The notes under the pieces were generated by a model. The model was not told where the DNA came from and searched no databases. It saw nothing but the letters and a program-made list of their open reading frames with translations. DNA of 64,000 bases from Prunus persica. Its lineage: Eukaryota > Streptophyta > Magnoliopsida > Rosales > Rosaceae. The stretch spans positions 32,777,251 to 32,841,250 of the forward strand of contig NC_034009.1 of the NCBI RefSeq assembly GCF_000346465.2. Direction: 5' to 3'. The stretch's first letter is position 1; each line of letters begins with the position of its first letter. Positions 44,901 to 57,800 of the stretch are shown here, in pieces. A program made the translations under genes and the position numbers.

Positions 44901-47900
44901 GATTACAAAGTAATAACCAAACAATAGTGGTACCTACAAACCCAAGTCCATTCGGCATAGTTGACTTCTCCACTTTCTTGTTGATATTTTTAGCAAGCCA
45001 CTGAAAAGCAGAAACAGGGTGAGGTACTAATCAATGGAGAAACAAATAAATTATAAGTGACATGATGCAGCAGGCATAAGGCCCACAACTAGGTTATAGA
45101 AGAATTACGCCTCTCACTTAAAAAGAGCTTTTGGTGCTATCGAGTGCATCCTTCCTTGGTAGGTTATGGAGTCAGTCCTTGGTAGGTTTAGAGGGTTAAT
45201 ATGAAGCATCACAACTTCAATAACTCCAAATAAACCCCAAGTAGGTCCACTTACGGATTTTGTCATGTCAACAGGTATACAAAATCGAACCCTCTACCAG
45301 AGAATGCTTAAAAGTTTATGACAGCATGAAGCATGAACTCGATGTAATAATGCTTGCTCTTAGATCTCAACTTTTTGGATTATGGTAGGTACGAAGCTGT
45401 GTGTGCGCGGGCTAGGAAAAAGGAAAATACTGATGAAGAAAGGTGTTAATAGTTTCAATGGACATATTAAAATAATATTTTCATTAGAGGTACCTCTTGT
45501 CGGGCTAAATGATCCAATTCCTTTGAAGAGCAGGGCCAAAGATCCATGAAACTGTATCGTGATGCAACATCTTGCAATGAACTTTCCAATGACGAAGGTC
45601 CCTCTTCACCTGTTCCAGAAAGTGCTTCTTTTTTTCTTCGCTCAACCTATATGAATCACAGATTCAACAGCTTATTGCTTTGTTTGGAAGACAGGGATCA
45701 AAATTTGCAACAATAATCTAACAAAACCTTTTTATAACAAATTCAATTTATACAGACAAGTAATTGAAAAAAAAAAAAAGTTTAGGATTTAGGGCTTAGT
45801 ATCCCATGTAATGTTTAATCCTGGAGCTATATAGCTTAATTGACAAAAATGCATAAAACGTCTAATAACTGTACACTATTTTCCTTTCTAAAAATCAAAG
45901 AGAATGTCAGTCAGGTACAACTGTATCGATGAATATGACACAAATTCTGTTCTTAGTGTCCAGGAAATTATTATTTTTTATATATAATGGAACTGTCAAA
46001 TAAATCATAGAACAAATCAGAAGCCAAGGTGATGCAGGACGCGTAGGACCTAAATTTATTGGTTTCCTAATGTATTTGTTAGTTTCCTAGATTCTCTAGT
46101 TTTCCAAATTCTAGTAGGATTTCTACTTTTCCAGATTTCCAGATTTCTAGTTTTAAGTTTCCTATTTTATTTGGGTTAGGATTTCGGTTTAGCAAGGGAT
46201 TTCTATCCTATTATGTCTAGGTTTTAGTTTGCTATAAATACCCCCATGTAGTTCTTTAAATGGAGATTTGGATATGGAGTAAACCTTCTATTTAAACAAT
46301 GTGATTTCTGTCCTTCCTTCTCAGTTCTCTGATTTCGGTCCTTTCTTTCGTCCCTTCGATCTATATTTTCGTCTCCTCGACCTCCGATATTCTTCTTTTT
46401 CTACTCTTCTGCCCTTTCTTTCGTCTTTTCGATCTATATTTTCGTCTCCTCGATCTCTTATATTCTTCTATGTTCTATTGTTTGGGTGCTTAATCTAATA
46501 CCTATGGGCTGTACTACATCACAAGGGTTGGAGGAACTTGTTCTACCAAATACATAAACCATTTTCCCAATTCTTGCTAAGTAGAGAGACTCAGTTTTCA
46601 CCAGTATAGAGGAGCCCATTCACATAAGAAAACTTTGACTAAGGGCAAACAACCCAAAGCAAAAATATTGCTTTACATAGAGAGCAAAATAGTCAGTCAC
46701 CAAGGAAAAAAAAAAAAGAGCTTAAGATTGAAATGGAAAAATACATTGCAAACCAAAAGGAAAGATCATATTTACTACCTTCAACATGCTAGCTAAATCT
46801 CCATAAGTTTGCTCAAAACTGGTGAATCGCTTCCATACCTAAGAGGGAAGATCCATCAGAATCTTGTATTCAATATTAAAACCGAGAAAAACTCACTGAT
46901 ATGTTGAATACGTTAATAATGAAGCAGAGAATGCAGCATAACCTATCTTAAAAAAACCAGGCAGGAAAACAATATATATTTGATTTCGACATAAACATCA
47001 GACTCAAATTTACAGAAATATCAATATCGGTGACCATAATAGAAATTATGGAAATAAGCTTAAAACGTGAAGAAGAAAAAATTGACACTTTCATCCTTGG
47101 AATACATTTCTCAATGAACTTCACTAATATAAGGAGAACCTTGGGACTGTTAGCTTAATTTGGAGATTCAATGTTTTTAAAGGTGAGGCGTTTTATGTCT
47201 TCTAAAAATCTAGGCGTAAGCATTGAGGTGTAAGCTTTCTGAGACGTAAATTATTATAGTTTAATATTTAGTATTGACAGATTGTTTAGTTTTATCTGTT
47301 AGGTTTGGGCTACATCAGTCACTTTACTTTTGGTAGCCACAAAGCTGTTTTATTTGGACTCTGCTGCCTCAGCTAGTCAGCTTCAGTAAACACACAAAAA
47401 CAAGGAGCAAAGTGTCAAGGCATAGAACCATAAACAAACCCCAGGAGTCTTAGTCCAAGGGATCAATGAACTGTTTCATTTGAAAGGCCAAAAAACCAGA
47501 TATCAAACGGTGCCGTATATGCCAAAAAACTTTCTTAGGGAAAAATATATATATATTTGTGGTGGTCCTCTTCCTAGAGGCTTATGCCTCTGAAACCCTA
47601 AATACATTCGTGCTGCCTTATTTCAAGCCGATATCATGGTTTCAAGAATATTAAGCCGATATTTCGGAATATCCATATCATGGGGTGCATATAGTCTTCA
47701 CCCCCTTTCCATATCCATCTCCTATTTTTCCGATATACAGACGATATTTTCATCACTGAAAACAACCTAGTTTTGTACTGTACATAAGGCTTAAGCCTCA
47801 AAGCCAGTGAAGAAGTCCAAATAAGTAAAATTTAATTTTGTATGAATTTTCCAAAGAAAGAAAAGCTCTGAAGCTCCAATCCATTCGGTCCTTTTTCGTC

Positions 47901-50900
47901 TTCTTGGTAAACAAAAAGTACATAGAAAACATAAAGAAAGTAAACAAAACATGAAATCCACAAGATACAGTAACATAATAATAAGGATCCTGCTTGGACT
48001 AACAGAACAAGCATCTCAACAACTTATCTTCAACATCTCTACAATTTCTCCCTAGCCAAATACAACAAATACTACGGATCAGCACCCAAAGTTGTAAAAC
48101 TAAATCGAAGTAAGCTACCTAGCGTAGAAGAAGTTTGGAATGATTAGTAATGTAGATGACTAGAATACCTAATTGTAACAAATCCTGACTTCAGAAATAA
48201 CCTACCACAAGTAGAAATAGAAACTTAATACAAGCGAGAGGACGAACGCAAACACACGTGTATATTTATTATGTACATGACAATAGGTGTCTTACCTCAA
48301 CCGATTCCTCTGATGGTAGTGAGCTTAATGCCCTCTCAAATAATGCTCGAATATTTCTATCATCATTTAAACGAGTTAAAAAATCTGCATACCTGCAACA
48401 ATAAGGACATGATAATCGATAAGAACGCAATAACAGATATTTCAACACACAATAAGAATACATCAATAAGAGCATAAATATCATATCCTTCAATTTCTGT
48501 TTTCTTTTACCTAAATATGACTAATAATATGAAATACAAATTGCCACTGTTAGTCACATAACAAATCTGCCTCAAATTCACTACTTGGACAGCCCATATC
48601 TATGTGCCACACAACACAATGAAACTCAAAGACAATAATACTGTAATACACACATCTGGGGCCCATATTTATGTGGTGTGTGTGCAGCATTAGTTGGGAT
48701 AAAATATCACAAAGTTGTGTCTCAGCACAAAGAGTAGGGCCACATCCCACAAGCATGAATAGGATCCAGATGTGGGGGCCCTACAGGAATCAAAAAGTAA
48801 AAATGAAACCTTTGGGTTAATAATTTTTTAAACTTCATAGGCAAGTGGTCTAGGAGACTATAAGGTCTCTCCAAAGTATGATGTTTCTTACTAAAAAAGA
48901 ATGTCCAATCTGAGCTACACATTACTGAAATGCAGCCACAGGTGGAATCCATCATGCCAAAAGGATTAATGCCACAACAGTGAATTGCACTTGAAACAAA
49001 TAGAGAACTCTTCAATTCCCCAAAAGGAACCCTTTTCCAGGATTCCTACACTCGCATATGCCTATAGGATCAACTTACTAAGTGTATTGGACACTGCATA
49101 TAACATTTCACTTCCATAAATCCTACAGTAAACATCACCATAGCAATTTGGTATGCATAATCTATGGAAAGGACATGAACTCACTCAAGAATGTACACAG
49201 GCTCATGCATAAACCGTTTCAACCCAGCTTCAAAAACATTGTGTGCCATCTGCATGGATGTAAGATAATAGTAAATGTTTGTTTCGTATCAGAAAAAAAA
49301 TAATAATTAAAAAAAATTCCCTTAACAGTATATTAGATTATTGTCCAATGTCCCAACTACTGGATCTTTAGTTTGGTGTGGATGGTCCTCCAGGGTGCAG
49401 TGTCTGAGCTCTAGGGTACACACTGGACCCAGTACCTAGGACTCGGGACCGTAGACAGGGACCCTGGACGTGGGACCTAGATCATGTATTCTGAGTGTAA
49501 GGTCCAAGGTCTGAGGGTCTGGGTTTGGAGTCCAAGGCCTAGGATTTGGAGTCTGACGTCTAGGGTGTTGGCTTCCCAGGTCTAAGTCTCGGGTGTTGGA
49601 GTCTTTTGGCTAAAGAGACTTAAAGTTAGGGGAAGAGCATTCCTAACCTATAATTTGGGAATGTGCATTCCATTGTTTGGGCATGAATGGGAGAGTGTTC
49701 CCAAACTAAATATGTGAACCAAACAATGGAACCGGCCTTCTATAGGAATGCCCACTTTATTCCAATGCATTCAAATGCAGATTCCATTCTATTCCTTGAA
49801 GCCAAACACAACAAGGAGAAGTAAAGTTGTGAGGAAGTGTGCTTTTTTTTTTTTTTTTTTGGTAAATAAAACTGAGAAAATTTTATACACTATATAATCC
49901 AAACACAGATAAATGCTATCTACAGTTTCAGCACTGATTACAGCTAATCATGAAAACATCGATTTTAACTTTAAAAAACCTTTGGATCCTTGTCAAGACA
50001 GAAAGCCATCATTGCATAAGCAACATAAACATGGTACGTGCAGTTTGGAGATTTGCGAGCATCTAAAAAGTACTTGCGAGCTGCTTCAACTCCTTCAGTT
50101 CTCCTTAAGAAACGAATGAACTGCGGTGAAAAATACTAACATGAGATTCTTTCCAAAGAATGGACAAAGTTAGTTGTAAGCTGCAGAATAAATGTAATCA
50201 AATCTCTATTTTCAATCAAACAAATGTTCGGCATAAATAATTATATGGTGGAGACGCCTGCAGGATTACTTATATAGGTGAATTAACAAATTAAAGAGCT
50301 TGTGAGAAAAGTTTAAGCAGCAAGGAAGGCTAATACAGAAAAAACAAAAACAACAAAAAGCTTCAACTGTATCTTCTAAACTTAAGGTTTGCTTATAAAG
50401 TCCCAAAGGGCTGGCCAGTTTAAAGCCCATTTATTAAATTATATTTATTTTAGAGAAAAATAATACATAATATTATTACATTTATATCTTAAATTCAAGT
50501 CTATTTCTTTTCTCTAATAATATATATTAAAATTTAACGTTTTCTTTATATATAAAATAATGATTTTGTTTTTCAAGTTTCAATTTTTAAAATCCAAACA
50601 ATAATCTAGTCATTTTCTAATTAAATGCACTTTAAATAACAAATAATAAATCTTTTTTGTATATACATAATTGTAAAAAAGATTTAAATGAAGTAAAAAA
50701 ATTATAATAAAAAGGCAATACACAAGTCAAATTTGGCGTGGGCCCATATGGGCTAGGGCCGTGGGCTCGGGCCGGTATTGATGATTTTCATAACTGGACG
50801 GACATGGCACGGCCCTTTTGACACCTCGTGAAACTAGAAACTCCTATTTTACAAGAAGAGTCATCCAATATAAGCAACAACGAAGACTTAACCAACTCTA

Positions 50901-51821
50901 ACATGAACTCACTAAAACGCCTCAAACACAGCAAAACGTGCAAAAGCACATCTATTACAAACTTCAAACGAGTCTGAGATGAATCACAATAGAGGGAACA
51001 TCCCTAAATTGCTTAGGAAAAGATGTCCACAAGGAAGCAAAAGAATCCAATTGAATCCCAAATAGAAATCAACTCTTCTTCCATATCTCCAAAAATTCTT
51101 CCATCCATTTCCCATCACCACCACCCAAACAGAAGGTAAGAACTGCACAATGCCAAAGGGTAACATCTCCCTTCTGAAGCCCCCTCCCCAAAAGTATCTC
51201 AGTCAACAAAGAATAACAATTTCATGAAACAGCTCACTCCAAGTCGAAAGCACTGAACAACCTGGTGCAAATCTATGACACAAATAGCAATTTAAGAAGA
51301 TAAACGCAAATGATTGACCCATTGTTTCACACAACACATGCCACTGAGGAGATCAAGAAGCATAGGGCCTCCCCTTTTAAAGCATATCATAAATAATAAT
51401 ATTGATTTTATCATGGGGCACCTGTATTACAAAATTAACTTATTAGGACCAAAGGTAGGCTGAATGGGGTTATCTAGCATAGATTGAAGAATGGTTCCAA
51501 CAAGAAGAAAAAAAACGCGGGCCCCGAGTCAAGAAAATTACATACATTGGAGAATCATGTCCACTTAAAGATCCAAAAGAAAATACTTACCTGTATATGA
51601 GCAAGTGCTGTTGTGTTAACACCATCTCCCAAAAGGCTTTCATATATTTTCTTTGTAGGCTGCAAGAAAGCAGTAAATCCAGCTCTACCTCAACTCAACC
51701 AAGCCTTCAGAGCCAGAAATTTCAACATGTAGAAAAGAAATTTGTAATCCTAATACCTGAATTGCTCCACGGGATTCTTCCAGCTCTCCATAAGCATACC
51801 GAAGCATCTCCGAGTCTGATG

Positions 51822-51893
<72 letters not shown>

Positions 51894-54800
51894 CTTAAGC
51901 TACTTTATGCCATTTAATAGACAACGGATGAAAACCATCCAAAAAAATTTCAAAGGACCACTACACTCATGCTTATATAACAATCAAGCCAAAGCAGCAA
52001 GACAAAAGAAGTACTTCAAATTACCAGGAAGAGCCTTCAAAGATCTCTGAAAAACTTTAATTGCAGCATCTATCAAACCACTTTTTGCATGCCACATGGC
52101 ATAGTCATACCACAAATCAGGATAATGGTATAGATGCATTAGACACTGGAAACCAACAAAATGCAGTTAGGAAGTCAGAAATAAAATTTGAACAAGGAAC
52201 AGTGAACAATTGCATAAATAAAATGAAATAACTGTACGCAATTTTATGAAAATATACTTCCAGTTATTTGTGTGCATAATTTAGTGAACTCATATAATTA
52301 ACTGCACTCTGAATATATGTTTTTGTTCATGATAGTTGAGTGAATTTACAAAAATCAAAATGCAGAGCATCAGATCTAGAATAGGACTAAAATACAGTAC
52401 ACGAGATTACATTTTAATTCTACTGCATTAGGTACAATAGCTCCACTCCACATTATTATACAACTAGCATGTGTTGGTGATGATTAACTTAGATGAGACT
52501 AGTTAGACAGAATAGCATCCCCGTCATACAATAGAGGATTACAAAGACACCGGGTGACCAAAAGAGGATAAAAACATTTGACAATTATAAAAGAAGATGG
52601 ATAAACAGGTAAATTTACATATCCAAAATTGAGATGCGTTCAAGCCAAAAGAAAAGGTTGAGAAATGTTCAAATTATCGACTTGTACACAAATCCCAATC
52701 ATCACAGTACTACAGTGATAAGCAACACGAAGTATCTAGGAATATCCAAACATGTACCAATAAATTCTTTAAAATTGAGGAATTCATACGATTCCAATAT
52801 GCTATTTTTAGGTTAATATCCAACAAACTTAGAGACAATCTAGAAAATCTTCACTAATTTTATGAATTCAAGTGAGAAAAAACTATATCATATTTTCTCT
52901 ACCTGCTCATAAGTGAATATAATTCGCTTGTTGGATGATCCATTCTCTATCCTTTGTGGATTTCCTCTGAAAAGCAGTTACAAGAAAATAGATTAAAATA
53001 CACAACATTCTCAAATGAACTACAGAAAAAACAAACGTGACAACAAAACTGAAAAAACAATAACAACTATGAGCATGCAAACTTTGTTGTAAGTTATTAA
53101 TTTTTATTTTTAACTATTTGTAATGTCAATCTTGCTTCAGAATCATCATATAAAATACATGAGGTTTAGGGTTTAGGGTTTAGGGTTTAGGGTTCCATTT
53201 CATTTCAGAGACTTCTGTAAGCTTGATATACATTATTTGCTTATTCCCTGCCAGCTTAAGATTTTAGGCCTAGTGGTTTTCAAACATGGTATCAGAGCCT
53301 TCTACGTCTGCCTCTCCCCATGCAGGATGGGTCTGCAAGTGAGTGGCAGTGTAAGCTTGATGTGCACAGGTGGCCCATTCCATGACAGCTTAAACTTTTG
53401 GGGATAGTGGTTGTCTAAAACCTTAAACTCAGAGGAGCAACATCCAACAACTGCCAGTAGAAATATTAACCTGTATCGCTCTATATACAAGAACTTTACT
53501 CTCGTAGTTATCTAATCTTTGAACTTTCTAATTCATGGAAGCAATGAGCACAAGTGGTCAATCATATCATTTTCGCATTTGACATATGAGGGCATTCTCA
53601 GGAAGTACCAAACCTCTTAAAAGGGTAAAATTTGCACAAAAGCATACTTATTTTTTTCACATAGGTCCCTACAAGCATCTCATTCTTTAAGTGAAAAGGA
53701 ATCTGCAAATAAAGTTAGTAACAGATTGCAGATTAATAATAATTCATGATCTATCATGTCTGTGACGATAATGAATACATAACCACTAAACGTGAAAAAC
53801 AGTATGGAACTACTCTTTACTTTTCAAAAGCTAACAACTTCTTCCATGCCATCCACTGCGATTCTTCCTGTAAGAGCACAACACATAATTACCATTTGCC
53901 ATTGCAAAATATACATGAGAATTCCAATCTGCAAACAAAGATGTGGTTCTCATACGGCAAACAATGGCAAAGACCAAGAAAAATACGTCATGCTTATTGC
54001 CATGTATGAAGGCAAGTCAGTAAATGTCTAAGACTGCACATGTTACATTACACCTAGAAAATCAAGACAAATCCTCATGCAACTTTTTCCACCATGGGTC
54101 GACAGTAATATAAAAAATCAGACACTAAAAGAACATTTAAGTTGCAAGTTAATTGTGTTTCCGAAACAAGGCCAGCAACCTTGATTGCATGTTTGGATAA
54201 GAGATACCAGCTGAGATATAAAAAACATCTGCATCTGTGAGACAACAAATCACAAATTACAGCACAATAAGAAGCAAAATTGCCTTGTAAGAGCCAGTCG
54301 GTGGTACAGCAAGCATATTCCAGTCAATTCCATCAACGTACTTCTTCCGCTCCCTGTAGACGGCCCTGGCACTGTTAAATTTGGGTTGATATTCAGATAA
54401 CAGTCCCTTTGCCTGCTTAATGCAACATCATCAGATTTCCAATCCTTTAAATGTCTTTCTTAACAAAGATATAGAACCCAGGCACAAAGACAGACAGTCA
54501 TACATAGTTCATATCACATTTGCATTCCAAAACCGAAAAGTTACCAGTTGACGGCTGACAGAATTTTCAAAATTTTCATATTCCTTCCAAAGTTGTTCAA
54601 TGTGATGGGTAGGAGTAACAATGGCTTTCTGGTATACTTTCCGCACAGCAATCATGCGTTGTGACTCTTCCTGTGTGCTTAAAGCCTGCAAGATCACATT
54701 TAAAAAATTAGTGCCCTTGACATCAAAAATTAACGAACATCAGCTACAACAAAAAATAAGTGCAGCATTCTTGCCACCCCGATCTTGTTCTCCACACCCA

Positions 54801-57800
54801 CCTTTAATATTTTTTTTCTTTTTAAAATTTGTCCCTATATAAAATAACTGTAAGGATAATATATTAAAACAAAACAAAAATTCTGAAAAATTCTAGAACC
54901 TCGCTGCCATGAGCCATGGGAACCACCATGCACAGGTAGAGAGGTCAGCTGCTGACCCTTGTTGAGAGAGTGAGCTTCGTTGGTATCAAAAAAATGTGTC
55001 AAAAAAGAATGTCTAGGGTAGGAGTTTAGAGCATTCTTGTAATATGAATCTATGGATTGATTAATCCTTTTATATTTTAATGGGGATGGGAAAAGTAGGT
55101 CATTGGGGTGAGAAGAACGGGGGACAACAATAGCAGTGCTATTCTAAAACTAAGGCTGGAAATTCTGGTTAATTAGTTTCAGGATGGGATCCAGCACATT
55201 GAACAACTACCTATTTGGAGCTTTTAAAGACTCAGATGTGATATCAGATTTAACCTGCAGTTGTCCTGAGGCAGCAGGTTTGTAGCCTGCTGTTTAAAAG
55301 GGAGTTATGCGGAGGGCGACATACTAACCAGATCAACGCCTACAGGTAACATGACACATGAAACTGTTTATTAACTAGGTTCAACAATGTTTATAACCCA
55401 ACTGACGTCTTAAATAAAAAGGTCATTTCAAGTACATGTTAACACATCAACATAACGTGACTATTAGATGTGTAATTTGAGTCATTTGTTAGTGAGGTGA
55501 GTTCAACAAAAACACATGCTGGTTAATCGGGCTGATAAGGTTTTGACACACACAATCATGCTCAACATAGCCCGCTAAGATTGTCTGCATTAGAGACTCA
55601 AAAATGGGTATCCGTGAAAAAAAAAAGCAGGGGGAGGGCTTTTTTTTCAAAAAGAAGAGTCAGAGTCAAGTCAAAAGGTAGATCTTGTTTCTGTTTTACA
55701 GTAGTAAATATAGTATGGGTTATTAAACAAATCCTAGAAGCCATAAGTAGAGTAAGTTGATATTATAAAGATAATTAGTTTTCATAAGTAAAACACTTGA
55801 TGTTTTCCCGAATAAAGGCCTTCCCCAGATTGCAACTCTAAAAATCTTGATCCAACAATTTTTGGTGTAAAGTCCATGGTCCACTGCAGCGAATAATAGA
55901 CTATGTCCTTCTTCTATTTACATCAAGTGGTACAAGAGCCACTCCATCAAACCTGTGATTGTTCCAGATATGAGTACTGATTGTTCCCTATTAGTTCCCA
56001 TCAATACTTCAGTATTCTCTCAAACTCTGAGTAACTTCCTGATTTAATGCTTTTCACAGATTTCCACATAGGAAATCTTGGTCCAACAGTGTTTGATAAG
56101 AATCAATCCTAGGTCTATTGTCAGAAGTATATCTTTTTTTCGGTATATATATATATATATCCCCTTTCACCCCAAAAGAGCCGCAATAAAAATGAACATA
56201 GAGAAAGAAAATAACAAACCGGCAAAGACTTTAAAAAAGTGATGTACTCCATCCACACAGGCCCGGATGCTATATCTGCTCCTGGTAGCACATGCAAAGG
56301 AATAAAAAAAGCCTTAAACCGCACTGAATTAGGAGCACGTTTCAATTCACTAGATGAACCAAAATGCTATATAATGTAAGTATAAGCAGTAAATGCATAG
56401 TTAATACTTACATCCCTTGGTTAAAAACAAATATTTCATAAACATAAATTTACATGTCAAAATAAATAAATAAAATCTTACGTATTAAAGTGAAAAAAGA
56501 TGAAGAAAATTTTAAAATCCCACTTTGCATAGACAAGATCCCACTTTGCTGAAACCACACTATAGCACTTCATTTTTTTAATACATTTTTATTCCCGATT
56601 CCGACATTGTTTATTTCTTCAGGGTGTAGAGTATCTTCAGAGCTTACAGAGCCTAAACCATTACCCCCAAGCCCTAAATGGATTTTTGCCTGCCATTCGA
56701 ATGGCAAAGGACCCCTAGACATAGATCCCACTTTCAGTTTAACTCTATCCTTTAAACATTACTAACTTCAAGTCATTTTATTTAAAATCATATTGCAGAT
56801 CCAAAAAAACTGAAAACTTCTTCTAACAGCAATCAAAGGCTATCAAGCTGACACACTTCAGTACTTATTTTTCTTTACCTACAAATGAGAAAACCTAGCA
56901 AAACTAGGAAGTGTTTAAATTTTCAACTAAAAGAAAATTAAGACAGCGGAGTAAACATTAACAAGCATCCTAAAAGGCTTAAGTCAAAAGACATACCAAC
57001 ATAACTAAGCATAAAATCAAAAGCTTTTCTAGTCTCTTCCTGACCCTCTACCCCCTTCTTGTCATTCACCTTTCTGATGAAACGAATGTAGCATCGCCTA
57101 CAAAGTCAATACAATCAAGACAATGAAGCATTATAAATCATTAATAGGAGAGAGACATTTGCAAATACAGAAGAAAAAAGGGGGGGTAGTTGTGAGGAAA
57201 GTGAAGTAATTGTATGAACAAATGAAATTTTAGTGGAAAACAAGAAAACATGGTATCTTCTGTTTCTTTTGAATATATAATTTTCTAAAAACAATGCTAT
57301 ATAAGATTAAGATCTATGTTTTTTTTCTATAGAGGGGTTTATTTTGTTCTTTTAATTGAAGCTTGTCATCTATTATACTATTACAACATGACTGATATAC
57401 TATATTTTATACAACACATTCTAAATTTATATGAAACTCGTCTGTACTCAAAAAAATAAAGTTCTATTTATCTTCTCTGCAGACTGCTCATGCACTAATG
57501 TTCAAAGCAGAAGAATACCCCAAATTTCTCAGCTCTTCATTGCCCCTTTTCAAAAAAAGAAAATTCATTTGCCCCTTTTCTTCACAACTTAAAGCAAAAT
57601 ACCGCAGAATTTACCCCCAACTTCCAGCCCTCAAAAGAACGCGAATATGCTGAAATTATCTGTTGCCAAGCATTAAGTTCAATCAACACAAAGCTCCCAC
57701 CTGGTCAAGATTAATTACACTACAGAGAAATCTAAAGGGCCATGGTAAGTCCCAAGGAGGGCCGAGACACCTTTCCCATAAAAATAAAATAAACAAATCC

